From assembly GCA_001632435.1 (NCBI GenBank), contig KV423914.1, forward strand, positions 475,764-539,763: DNA of 64,000 bases, given 5' to 3'. The first letter of the stretch is position 1; every line of letters starts with the position of its first letter. The notes beneath the pieces are model-generated. The model searched no databases and was not told the origin of the DNA. It worked only from the letters and a program-made list of their open reading frames with translations. The position numbers and the translations under genes were made by a program. The stretch is from Calocera cornea HHB12733 (lineage: Eukaryota > Basidiomycota > Dacrymycetes > Dacrymycetales > Dacrymycetaceae). Positions 42,347 to 52,539 of the stretch are shown in pieces.

Positions 42347-45154
42347 TCACCCCTCCACGTGCGAACCAGGGTCAGGGTTGTTGTTGTTATTGCCGTCGTC
42401 GTCGTCGTTGCTGTCGTCGTCGTTGTTGTCGTTGTTGTTGTTGTACATCGCCCTCAGTGCCCCGAGCACCCGCACGACCTCCTCCATCCCCGGCCTCCCC
42501 TCGGGGCGGGGGCAGCACATGCGCTTGACGAGCAGGACGAGCTCGTCCGGCGCCCTGATGCGTTGCGGGGAGGATGGGGATGAGGATGGGGTTGGGGTTG
42601 GGGTTGGGCCGGGGAAGAAGATGGGCGGGGAGCCGTCCGGGTAGGGCGCTGCTGGGGTTGAGGTTGTTACCGTGGGCGGAGAGCCGTGCGAGGCGGTACG
42701 GCGCGCAGAGCGGGGCGGCGAGTGGGGCGGGGAAGGCAGCGGGGTCGGCTCCTTCCCGACCCTCACCGCAGCCCCAGCCCCTATCGCTGCCCGCCCCGGG
42801 GCAAGAGCCGCAAAATCGCGCGCCCGCAGTTGCGTAGCGCCGGCGTCGTCGTCGTCGTTGTCGTTGTCCTCCTGCTCTCGGGGATGGGCGGTCCACATCT
42901 CCTCGTCCGCACCGTCCGCACCATCCCCAGCACCGCCCTGCAGCCCATCCCCATCCCCATCCCCCCCATCGTCATCGTCATCATCCTCCCGCAACAGGTC
43001 GCTCAAGTCCCGCCTGCGGAGCGCGCCCGCGCGGGCCGCACCGCCCAGACGCAAGCGCTCGCGCTCGTCCTCGTCCTCGTCCTCGTCCCTCCTGGCGAGC
43101 GCTCCCTGTCCCGCGTCCTCGCCGACCTGGGCGAGCCGGACGCCCTCCTCATACGCCCAGTACTCGCCCCTCCTCGCCCAGCGCATCATCTCGAGCCTGC
43201 CCCTGCCGCGGCCTACGAGCCCCGCGTACGGCTCGCGCGCGAGGAGGAGCACGCCGAGCACGACGCCGAGGGAGAATGTGTCGGCTGAGTAGGTGAAGGA
43301 GCCGCTGCCCGGGGGCAGGAGCAGCTCGGGGGCCGTGTACCCCGGGGTGCCTAGGCCGAGCCCGTCCGTCGGCGGCGAGGCGGCGTACGGGGGCAGGAGG
43401 AGGGCGCTGCCAAAGTCCGCGAGGCGGGCCGAGTACCGCCCCTGCCCGTGTGCGGAGAGCAGCACGTTCTGTGGCTTGACGTCCGTGTGGAGGACTGAGC
43501 ACGCGTGGGTGTACGCGAGGGCCAGGGCGAGCTGGTGCGCTAGGGTCGTGTACAGCTGTGGGGTGAGCTGCTCGGGGTGCCGCGCGAGGAGGGAGGAGAG
43601 GCTGCCTGCGGCGTGGTACGACAGCAGGAGGGTGATCTGCCCTTGCTCTGTTCGGGCTTGCGCTTGCGCTGGGTCCGGGTACGGGCCGGACGGGGCCGGG
43701 GCCGGGGCGGTGGTGGCGGTGGCGGTCGCCGGGGAGGGAGGGGACGGGGGTAGGTGTGCGAGCCAGGTGCGCACCGGGGAGGTAGCGCGGGAGCGGGGCC
43801 GCGGGGCGTGCGGCGTGGGCGAGAGGAGGGAGGAGGTGAGGGTGTCCGAGGCGGAGACGGAGCGGGCGTGGCGCAGGGACTGGGGGGTGGGTGGGGCGAG
43901 GTGGAACGGGTCTGGCTTGACTTGTGCGAGGGGCGTCGACGCGTTGGGCGAGGAGGGGGAGGCGGTCAGCTGGGAGGAGGTGTGGTGCACGAGCACGGGG
44001 CGCTTGCACTGGTCCCCGTCTGCGGGGGGCAGGGTGACGGGCAGCGGCGGGGGGACAGAGTGCGCCGACGCCGACCGCGAGCCGATGCCCGAGCGGACGA
44101 TGCCGACCAACCTGACCACGTGCCTGCGGCCCTCTGCGAACCGGACCTGGTCCGCCATCCCCGCCGCGGCCGGAGGAGCGAGTGTCGGGCGGCGCAGATG
44201 GCGGAGAAAGAAGGCCTCCCTCCTGCCCAGGAGCTGGCTCTCCGCGTCGGGCAGGGGCTGCTTGGCCGCGCACAGGCGCCAGCGGCGCTGCCCAGGTGGA
44301 CGGTCCTGCCCCCCCTCCTCCGCTTCCTCCTCTTCCGCGTCGTGCGGCCTCGCCCGGGGGCGGACGCGGGCGTACGCGGCCAGCCAGACCTTTGCGAACC
44401 TGCCTTCGCCGAGGAAGAACCTGCTCTCCTCCCTCAGCCTCAGCCTCACGTCCTCCAGCTCGAGCTCGGGTTCCGGCCCCTGCCCCATGCCCAGCGTCAG
44501 CGCCTCGCCGGCGGTGGAAGACATGCCAAGCGGCAACGGCAAAGGCAGCTCGTCCATCAAACTCGGGTTGGACCGCGTGGAGTAGGCGCTGCTGAAGTCG
44601 GATGAGGAGCTGGTGAGCGGCCCCGGGGGCGGGTCGACGCGGACGGCGCGCGTGGAGGGGAGGTCAAAGAACGAGGTGGTCCGTGATGGGCCTGCGAGTG
44701 GCTCGCTGACATGCGGGTGCGGGTGCGGGGCGGCGGGGCCGATGGGCGTGTGGAGATCCTCGAGCGTGAGCTGGTCGGGCTCTTGCAGCCCCGGGTCACC
44801 CGCTGAGGGGCCGGGCGGGAAGAGCGGCTGGGTCTGGCACTGGGTCTGACACTGGTCTGGCAGGTCGGGGAGGAGGTAGACGGAAGGCCGGTCGGCGATG
44901 TGCACGCTGCGGCCCCGGTGCAGCCCTGCCCCGGCTGTGCTCCCGGTGCCGGTGGTAGACAGGAGGTGCAGCGGGGGTGGCGTGTGGCTGTCCCTCGCAT
45001 TCGTGCGGCGGAGCCATGAGTGACCTGTTGTGCGTGCGCGGGAGAGGGAGCCGGCTGGGCCTGAGGAAGCGGAGGAGGGCGGGTTGGGGGAGTACGGCGG
45101 GTTGGGGGGCGGCTGGATGCGGAACGAGGTGGAGAAGATGTCGTTGCGGGACAT
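42347..45154 (-). CDS. intronless Ser/Thr protein kinase with long disordered regions
   Basis: A single uninterrupted frame of 935 codons, unlike its intron-rich neighbours. The ATG at 45154 (MSRNDIFSTSFRIQ) is chosen; the frame is open further upstream. Residues 1-250 are Pro/Ser-rich. The kinase domain begins with SRFFLGEGRFAKVWLA (glycine loop) and CAAKQPLPDAESQLL (catalytic Lys). It continues with a long Pro/Ser insert before ITLLLSYHAAGSLSSLL. Then come LHTDVKPQNVLLS (the catalytic loop, HTD instead of HRD), ADFGSALLLPP and GTPGYTAPELLL. After YSADTFSLGVVLGVLLL an acidic, low-complexity insert of about 220 residues precedes the final helix, DELVLLVKRMCCPRPEGRPG. The end is an Asn/Asp tract. 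All catalytic residues are present, so it is probably active. No close named family was recognised. Confidence 0.85.
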   Translation of the reverse strand: MSRNDIFSTSFRIQPPPNPPYSPNPPSSASSGPAGSLSRARTTGHSWLRRTNARDSHTPPPLHLLSTTGTGSTAGAGLHRGRSVHIADRPSVYLLPDLPDQCQTQCQTQPLFPPGPSAGDPGLQEPDQLTLEDLHTPIGPAAPHPHPHVSEPLAGPSRTTSFFDLPSTRAVRVDPPPGPLTSSSSDFSSAYSTRSNPSLMDELPLPLPLGMSSTAGEALTLGMGQGPEPELELEDVRLRLREESRFFLGEGRFAKVWLAAYARVRPRARPHDAEEEEAEEGGQDRPPGQRRWRLCAAKQPLPDAESQLLGRREAFFLRHLRRPTLAPPAAAGMADQVRFAEGRRHVVRLVGIVRSGIGSRSASAHSVPPPLPVTLPPADGDQCKRPVLVHHTSSQLTASPSSPNASTPLAQVKPDPFHLAPPTPQSLRHARSVSASDTLTSSLLSPTPHAPRPRSRATSPVRTWLAHLPPSPPSPATATATTAPAPAPSGPYPDPAQAQARTEQGQITLLLSYHAAGSLSSLLARHPEQLTPQLYTTLAHQLALALAYTHACSVLHTDVKPQNVLLSAHGQGRYSARLADFGSALLLPPYAASPPTDGLGLGTPGYTAPELLLPPGSGSFTYSADTFSLGVVLGVLLLAREPYAGLVGRGRGRLEMMRWARRGEYWAYEEGVRLAQVGEDAGQGALARRDEDEDEDERERLRLGGAARAGALRRRDLSDLLREDDDDDDGGDGDGDGLQGGAGDGADGADEEMWTAHPREQEDNDNDDDDAGATQLRARDFAALAPGRAAIGAGAAVRVGKEPTPLPSPPHSPPRSARRTASHGSPPTVTTSTPAAPYPDGSPPIFFPGPTPTPTPSSSPSSPQRIRAPDELVLLVKRMCCPRPEGRPGMEEVVRVLGALRAMYNNNNDNNDDDSNDDDDGNNNNNPDPGSHVEG
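42376..42450 (+). repeat. GTT/GTC trinucleotide repeat within the kinase gene
   Basis: Imperfect run of GTT and GTC triplets on the + strand. On the coding (minus) strand it encodes the Asn/Asp-rich tail of the kinase. It is likely length-variable. Confidence 0.7.
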
Positions 45155-45741
45155 GGCGTGGCCAACTCTAGCAGGGAGTTGGGGGGTGCACCGGGCGAGC
45201 GAGTCGAGCCACGTCCCTGCCCAGCCTCGCCTCTTGAGTGCTCTTGAGGAGAGGACGAGGGCAGCGGTGTAAAGTGTCACGGGTCAGAACCGTCGGCGCG
45301 GGGAACAAGACCGTGACGGCTCCACGGCTCCGTCGGAAGGCGAGGTGAGACCGTGACACAGACCAGAGCCGCGCTCCCGCTCCCACCACCACCACCGGGC
45401 GCGGACCCACCCACCCACCCACGCACGGTCCAGGCCCGCCCGCCCGGCCCTCCAAACCACACATCTCATCGAGCGGGCGCAGACTCAGATTGATCCCGCA
45501 CAGTGCAGTGCGGCCGACTCATCCATCGGCGGTGGCGGTTCCATGCCGCGGTATCAACGGCTCGCCGCTTCCTCACTTTGTTTCTCGCCGCTTGCATATT
45601 ACTTGCTTCGTTCTAACTACACTCGGATCGGATTAACCTTGGCTTGCAAGCAGCCGGTACACACCGGCTCGGCTCGGCACCTAGCTCAGCTCCGAGGGTG
45701 CTAGGAGCAACTTGGACTGAACTGAACTGAAGGAAGGAAGC
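45155..45741. promoter_or_regulatory. divergent promoter between the kinase and Rrn7
   Basis: About 590 bp between head-to-head starts. A polypyrimidine block (CCCACCACCACC, then CCCACCCACCCACCCAC) lies at about 45384-45422. Close to the Rrn7 start is ACTGAACTGAACTGAAGGAAGG, a short direct repeat of ACTGA at 45716-45732. No TATA box was noticed. Confidence 0.4.
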
Positions 45742-48470
45742 ATGGTCCGCCCCTGCCCCGTCTGCAAGTCCCGCAAATGGCACCGCGAGCCTCTCTCGGC
45801 CCTCATCGTCTGTGCAGAGGGCCACGTCCTCCCCGTGCGTCCCCAGTCCCAGTNNNNNNNNNNNNNNNNNNNNNNNNNNNNNNNNNNNNNNNNNNNNNNN
45901 NNNNNNNNNNNNNNNNNNNNNNNNNNNNNNNNNNNNNNNNNNNNNNNNNNNNNNNNNNNNNNNCCCCCCCTGCCAGAACTACCGCAACGAGACGACGGAA
46001 GTGCAAGAGCCCGGCCAGCACCAGCTCAGCAGGCGCGCCGTCAAGCGCCCAAAGCGGGCCACAGTAGAGCTCTCGAGCGCAGACCCGAAGTGTGCGTCCG
46101 CTCCCATCCCCATTCCCATTCCCACTCCGGCTCCACTCCTCTCTCCTCCTCTCTCCTCCTTTTTCTCCCGCTTTCCACCGCCCCCGCCGGCCCCGCCGCC
46201 CCTCTTCTGGGCTGTTTGGCCGCTTGCACAGCTGACCAGCGGCCAGTGTACCACGGCGACCGCGCGCGCTTCCATTATCTGCAATGCCTGCAGCTGCTCT
46301 TCCGCAAGCAGCTCAACGCGCTCATCCGCCTCTGGGCCCTCCCGCACGAGTTCGAGGTGCGTCCCGCATCCGCATCTGCACCCCATCCCATCCCATCCCA
46401 TCCTCTTCCTCTTCCTCTCCCCGTCCCTTGCCCACCCTAGCTAGGGATCCGCTCGGCTCAGGTCGATGTGGTGCGCATGGCTCATCTAAGGGCAGGTGAT
46501 AGCCCGGGACGTGTGGGCGATGCACCTCGCCCTCCTGGGCGAGGACATCCCCGCCGAGCCCTTGCACGCCGCCGCCGCCCCTCCCCTCGGCACCTCTCTC
46601 CCCCGCGCCGGGGGAGGCACTAGCACCCCTGCCGGACGACCGCCCGCGTCTCCTTCTACTCCTACTCCTGTAGGGAGGGCAGCGAGCTCGACGGAGACCG
46701 CGACTCGGACCTCCCAGACGCTCGTGGAGGATGCCGAGTCTGACCGGCAGGCCGCGCCGTCTGGGGAAGATTCCTCCTCGGGGGAAGAGGAAGAGGAAGA
46801 GGAAGAGGAAAGCGACCGGAGCTCGAACAGCGAGCTCGAGCTCGCCCAGCTGCTGTCCGAAGCGTCCGCCACCTCCTCCTCCTCCTCGGGCGACGAACAA
46901 CAGCCCCCCTCAGCCGGCCCCTCAGCAGCCCCGCCAGGGCGGAAAGGCCGCCGCAGGGGGACGCTGCACAAGAGCAAGGCTGCTGCGCCCGGGGGAAACT
47001 TGGCCGTGCTGGTCTGTGCACTGTGGGTGCTCAGGGTGCCGGCTACTTATGCGGATCTGATCCGGTACGCTCTTCTTGCTCTTGCTGTTTCCCATTTCCC
47101 GCTGCTGCCCGTCTTGGGCTGGATAGCATCGCATTGCATTGCATTGGCTTCAGAGTGATTTTATTGAGGACGATACGGATGCTAACTGCACACAGGCTGG
47201 TGGAACGCTACGAGCTGCCCTACCTCGCCCCTCTGCACAGTCTTCCGGAGGAGATGACGCTTCATTTGACGACTAGCACTGCTAAGGCCCTTACGCCGCG
47301 CGTACGTCCCCGTCCCCGTCCCTCCCCGTCCCTTCTCTTCTCTTCCTCCCGGCTCTGCCGCGCTCCCCTGAGCTGACGCGCCTGCAGTTCCCGCCGAACG
47401 TCATGGTCCTCCACACCCTCGCCAGCAGGCTCGCGAGGGGTATGGCGGGGTACGGGGTGGTCCTGCCCGAGCTGAACGCCGCGCCCGTACTGTGGCGGGC
47501 TGTGCGTGCGCTGAACGGCTCTCGTACGTCCCTCCTTTCTCCTTTCGCCGCCACTGCTTGTTCTGAGAAAGAGAGCAGCGCTCCTGTACACGCTCAGCAA
47601 ACGCCTCCTATCCACGCTCGACATCCCGCTCACGCTCCACCCCTCGCTCACCCCGCTGCTGCACCCGCCCCCGCCCGACGCCCCCTCCCCAGTCACGCGA
47701 AAACACCACTTGGAGAACATCCCCGCCTCCCTCGCCCTCCTAGGCGGCGTCGTCCTGTGCCTCAAGCTGATGTACGGCCTGGACGGGCGGGAGCGGGTGC
47801 CGAAGGACGAGGGGGACCCGCTCCGGGGGATGCCGCGCGTCGGAGAATGGCTGGGCAGTTTGAGGGAGGCGAGGGAGAGGCGAGGGAGGGACGTCTGGAC
47901 CTTACCGTCCGAGCTGTAGGTGTTCTGCACGCAACACTCATCCTCCGGGAGATACTAAAGGTGTTTCCAAGGAGCGTGCTGGACATGACGGACGCGGAGA
48001 TGGACGAGTACCTCGAGCTCGCCCCGCGCGTACTTGTCGACCCCAGGGAGAAGGTCGACCACCCCGACAGGGAGTTCAAGGACCAGTTCTTCCCCCTCCC
48101 TCCTCCCGGGCCCGGACAACCCAGTACCCAAACCCCAGCCTCCACATACCCACCCTACTCCAAGTTCACCGCCACGGCTCTGTCTAGAGATCCCAAAGCC
48201 CTGCAGCCCGGGAGCAAGCATGTGATATATTCACGCCTTGATCGGCACGGGACGATACCCGAGGAGTACGAGCTCGTCCTCCAGGTGGCGGCGGACTGGG
48301 CACGCGTGGATCTGGAGGATGTGCTTACGACTGTTGAGGTCTACGAGAGGAGGTTGGAGACGACATGGAAGGAGAGGAGGGCGGCGAAGCGACGCTTGTC
48401 CAGGGCGGATGGGGATGAGCAGGACCTGAGGCATCAGCGCAGTCGGTCTGTCCTCCCTGACGCCGAGTGA
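45742..48470 (+). CDS. RRN7: RNA polymerase I initiation factor Rrn7 (TAF1B family)
   Basis: About seven exons. Exon 1 carries the zinc ribbon CPVCKSRKWHREPLSALIVC with the final ligand in EGHVL. It is interrupted by intron 1, which contains the 110-N gap; exon 2 resumes at 45977 with NYRNETTEVQEPGQHQLSRR. Later blocks: YHGDRARFHYLQCLQLLFRK, QLNALIRLWALPHEFE, an acidic Ser/Glu-rich linker, VLVCALWVLRVPATYADLIR, then LPYLAPLHSLPEEMTLHLT and FPPNVMVLHTLASRLA, with a C-terminal basic end. The order fits Rrn7/TAF1B: a TFIIB-like factor whose zinc ribbon and cyclin folds load Pol I onto rDNA as part of Core Factor. Splice phases around exons 2 and 3 were checked. Because the gap is intronic, no coding sequence appears lost. 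Confidence 0.83.
45854..45963. other. assembly gap of 110 N
   Basis: A run of 110 N bases. It begins 13 bases after the 5' splice region of Rrn7 intron 1 and ends 13 bases before its 3' splice site, so it is probably wholly intronic. A C-run follows directly (CCCCCCC at 45964-45970), so a long low-complexity tract may have broken the assembly. Confidence 0.9.
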
Positions 48471-48587
48471 ACCATGTACACAGAAATAACGGAGGAGCAA
48501 ATGGCCGTGGGAACCCACTAGAAATATATGCGCTCAGCTATATACGACAGCTAAACTAGTAATTACGACGGTATGAAGGGGGTTTGT

Positions 48588-50072
48588 CTATTTGGCGCGG
48601 TACAGCGACCTTTTGGCGACCTTGACGATGAGCGGCGCGTCGGGGAACGCGAGTGCCTCGAGGTTGGTAGCGTACTGAAGAGTAATCAGCCTCAGATAAA
48701 GAAGACGGCAATGAGCAACTCACAGGAGTGGGAACATCGGCACCGGTGATACGCTCGACTGGGGCGTCAAGGTAATCAAAGCCCTCACCCTCAACGATCT
48801 GGGCGCAGATCTCGGAACCAACACCGAACGCGGGGAAGCCGCCCTCAACGGTGATAAGGCTACGGAGAGTCAGAACAATGTCTCATGTGTGAAGGCACAG
48901 GGTACATACCGGTTGGTCTTCTTGACGGACTTCAGGATGGTATCGATATCCAATGGGCGGATCGACCGCATGTTGATGACCTCCGCGCTGATGCCCTCCT
49001 TCTCGAGCTGCGCCGCCGCATCTAGGCTGCGGGAAACCATGATAGAGTGCGCGACGATCGTGACGTCGGTACCTTCCTTCTCGACCTTTGCCTTGCCGAT
49101 CGGGAGTAGGAAGTCGTCGGACTGAGCGGCCTGAGACATGGGGAAGGAGACACCGTACATCATCTCGTTCTCGAGAAATACGACGGGGTTAGGATCACGG
49201 ATCGCGGCCTTGTCATACATATTAGATGAGCATTACGGCAGCATCTCGGCCCGGTCGTACCTTCAACAGACCCTTGCAGTCCTCAGCGCTCCAAGGGCTG
49301 ACAACCTTCAGGCCCGGGATGGAGCCGTACCAAGCAGCATAATCTTGCGAATGCTGGGCAGCAACACCAGCAGCAGCACCGTTGGGACCACGGAAGACGA
49401 CTGGGCAGGGAACATTGCCGCCAGACATGTAATATGTCTTCCCGGCAGAGTTCACGATTTGGTCAATAGCCTATTGCAGCGTTAGAAACATGCGCATATG
49501 TTTGCAAACAATTGACGTACCTGCATCGCAAAGTTGAAGGTCATGAACTCGCAACTAGGAAACAGGGTCAACGATAGTCCGAGTTCCGCGTTCAACTTTT
49601 TTGCTCACATCGGTCGCAGGCCAGCCAATGCGGCACCGACTGCCATACCAGCGAAACCCATCTCCGTAATTGGGGTATCAATGACACGCCTCTCGCCGAA
49701 CTTGTCCATCAGTCCCTTGGTAACCTATAGCGATATCAGAAGGTTGAGTGGTAATTTGTCCGATAACAAACGCACCTTGTAGGCACCATTGTAGCGTGCG
49801 ACCTCCTCTCCCATAATAAACACGTTCTCGTCCCTCAGCATCTCCTCCTCCATGGCCTGGTTGAGCGCATCACGGCAGGTCATCTATACAGGAATCCGTG
49901 TCAGCTACTCCGGCCAGAATCTGAAACATATATGCGCACGAACCTCGTTGGAAGATTCGGTGCTGGCCCAGCGTGTGCTCCGGGCCGCCAAAGAGCCGAG
50001 AACTGAGGAACGAGCGACTCGAGGGCGGGAGATCGCAGGCATGAGCCTTGCCAATGCTACCCGCGCCGACAT
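48588..50072 (-). CDS. PDB1: pyruvate dehydrogenase E1 component, beta subunit, mitochondrial
   Basis: About eight exons on the minus strand. The N-terminus [20 protein letters not shown] followed by [12 protein letters not shown] is a strong mitochondrial presequence. The mature protein has [126 protein letters not shown] and the C-terminal block [21 protein letters not shown]1 is an alpha2beta2 thiamine-diphosphate enzyme; the beta subunit contributes the Glu near the cofactor (in GEEVA) and binds the E2 core. The complex turns pyruvate into acetyl-CoA in the matrix. The stop lies 117 bp from the Rrn7 stop. Confidence 0.96.
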
Positions 50073-50356
50073 GATGGTGGTTGGGTGATGAGGGGAGGAG
50101 AGGAGAGGAGGGAACGGGGGCCCGAGTCGGTGATGAGGACTCGACGGGAATGTGCGAGCAGGGCGAGAGAGGGAGACCGAGGAATCCGACGATTGGGGGT
50201 CAGCAAACGGAACCAAATTATTCTCGCTGCGTTGACTTCCGCGGCATCTCTCCGGGTGGCGACCGGCCCAACGCCTGTGCCTTGTGTGGAGGCTATCGAC
50301 GCGCTGGTCCCTGGTGTCTCCGTCTGATTTCTATCTCCTGCACACTATCGCTTAAC

Positions 50357-51277
50357 ATGGAAGTCGAAACTATTGGCGAATCATCAATGTCGTCCATCGA
50401 CTTCGAGCTCGACCCAGCGTTCTCAAGGCTGAAGGAGCTGGTCGACCCGACTCTCAGTGCAGAGGCGCTTTCCACCCTCGAGCTCGCACAAATATTCGCA
50501 CACGTCAAGCATCTCAACCGACTCGCAAATGCCGCAAGTAGAGAACGAAAGCGACGGACAAACGACGCGCGTCATGAGATGGACATGACACATCTGGGGC
50601 TTCAGAACCTGATGTACGAGAAGACACATCTTCTGAATGAGATCGAGAAGTGTATGAACTTTGCGTGAGTCCATCGTGCCACCATTTGCCTTGCAATGGC
50701 TAACGACGTGCCCCCTTAGCTCGATATACCAAGACATCCCCTTGTACAGCGAAGAAGAATTTGTCAGTCTCGCACCAGAAGAGGTCCGCGCTCCCGAGAT
50801 ACTGGCAGACGACCACCAGCGCATGCTGGCCCGGCTGAACTTTGAGCTGTCGGAGCGGCAACGGTACGTCGATCTGGCTCATTGATGGTTTCCGCACTGA
50901 ACCCTTATGCGTCAGGCTGCACGCGCACAAGGAGAAGCTGAAGCGGCAGACAGCGGACCTCCAGCAGGAGAGCAAAGCTTTCTCAAACTCTCTCAACGCG
51001 CTACGGCAACAACTGGACGCCATGGCCAAGGTGGGTTACTCGCTGAGACACGACCGGCATGTACTGATGCACGTGATAGTCGTCCGCCGAGATCCAAAAG
51101 CGGATGCACGAACTCTCCGCACCGCCTGCTCCCGCGGTGGTCGTCAGCGATGCTGACATGACTGCCGCGCCGCAGGATTCGGAATCGAAGGATCAATCAC
51201 AATCGGTCGAGCCGAGCCGACCGCCGACTCCCCCGCCGGAGGACACAGCCATGGACGTTGACGCAGCTGCGCCGTGA
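50357..51277 (+). CDS. THO complex subunit 5 (Thoc5 family)
   Basis: Four exons, about 230 residues, ending at the TGA 51275-51277. After a Ser/Glu-rich start the protein is mostly coiled coil: LELAQIFAHVKHLNRLANAA, then MTHLGLQNLMYEKTHLLNEI and EKCMNFASIYQDIPLYSEEE, continued by FVSLAPEEVRAPE and DDHQRMLARLNFELSERQRL. The pattern NLxYEKxHLxxEIxxCxxFxSxYxDIxLxxxEEF, followed by H(x)5RLxFEL, is the Thoc5/FMIP signature. The tail is Pro/Ser-rich and ends in MDVDAAAP. THO couples transcription with mRNA export; many fungi have a shorter Thoc5-like subunit than animals, as here. The start is 285 bp from that of PDB1 on the other strand. Confidence 0.85.
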
Positions 51278-51650
51278 TAAGGGATCGTCAGCACCGGTGA
51301 GTCATATGAGTATGGTTATAATTCGTTGACCTAACAGGCAAGGATACAGAGAGCGATTTGGTTGTACATTGCCAGAAGTGCGCAAGGTGGAAGGTAGTGG
51401 GATTATGCTGTGCCTCCGACAGAGGCCATCAGAAGAATGTGGATGCAGCGTCCACGCAGTGCGTGGAATGCGGACGAGTGGTAGTGCAATGGGATCAAGA
51501 GAAAGAGGAGACAGACAGAAGCAAGGCCTGTGATCGAAAGTGGTGCTATATGCCCGAGAGACCGTGAGAAGGGAACAATCCAGAGGACCAGAGGTTAGCA
51601 GAAGACGGGTATGATGCCAAGGGGTGCAGTGTCGAGGAGTGGTGAATGCT

Positions 51651-52539
51651 CAGAGCTCAAGATGACCGGTGGCCTCATCATCGTAGCGGTAGTCCTCCAT
51701 GTCTTCATCATCGTCCTCTTCCTCCTCCTCCTCTTCTTCTTCTTCATCCTCTGCGGCTGCTGCCTCCGCTAGCTCCTTTGTAGCAAACCGTTTGACGTAA
51801 TCTAATGACTAATCAGCCACCGGGCGACATGCGATCTTCGAGCAGACTTACCTCGGACCTTGTGCTCGTATGTCTTTGGTTCCCGGAGCAGCAGAGCAGC
51901 AGCCTCGCCATTCAGCGGATCAGCTGGATTGGGATATCGGAGCAGTTGTGGTAGAAACGTCTCGAAGATATTCACCATGTCTGCGCGTGATTTCAGAATG
52001 CAGTACACGCGCGCAATCCGATGGTACGTACCATACATGGGTGACCAGGTTTGGTTGATGACATCCAGGCAGACGGATCCGCTACTGCGGGTCGAGTCAG
52101 ACGCCAAGCTCCCGGAGACACGTCCCACTTACAGCTCATCGATATTTGGATGGAATATCTTGTTCATGAATCCGATGCTGGGGCTCTTGTACGGGTACTG
52201 GTCCGGCAGCTCGACATGAATTCGCCATACGCCGCCAGCGAATGGTGCTATACGGCCAGCCTCGTAAGTCAGGGACCGAGACAGGGTACTGGCACGGGGA
52301 CGCACTCTCCTCCGGGCCGTGGAATAGGACGTGGAACTCCTGCATGTTGTCGTTCACCAGCTTGACGTCAAAGTCCGTCATTAGCCTGGGACCAGTGTCA
52401 GATAGGTACAGGAACAGTAAGCGCGCAACACGAACATCTTCATGACATCTGTCTCGATGCGCCTCTTGGGTGAGCTGTATCGGATGCGACAACGCGCTAT
52501 CAGTATCCCCCGCGTTGGCCGCTAGCGAGCTTGACTCAT
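51651..52539 (-). CDS. UBC8: ubiquitin-conjugating enzyme E2, Ubc8/Ube2H type
   Basis: Minus-strand gene with about six exons. Core: [20 protein letters not shown], then [60 protein letters not shown] and [14 protein letters not shown], which holds the catalytic cysteine. [20 protein letters not shown] and a long acidic tail (Glu/Asp runs, ending [10 protein letters not shown]) follow. The acidic tail is the hallmark of Ubc8/Ube2H, the E2 partner of the GID/CTLH ligase that destroys gluconeogenic enzymes in yeast. The family start MSSPKRR is recovered only if exon 1 is ATGAG at 52539-52535, which leaves a non-canonical junction (see findings). The remaining splice phases are consistent. Confidence 0.9.

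Noticed and set aside
42284..42583. Valine-rich open frame over the GTT/GTC repeat
   Set aside because: Poly-Val comes from the trinucleotide repeat read on the wrong strand; the Asn/Asp tail of the kinase accounts for it.
43293..44585. 430-codon open frame antisense to the kinase
   Set aside because: Typical mirror frame of a very GC-rich coding sequence; rich in Arg, Gly, Cys and Trp with no domain.
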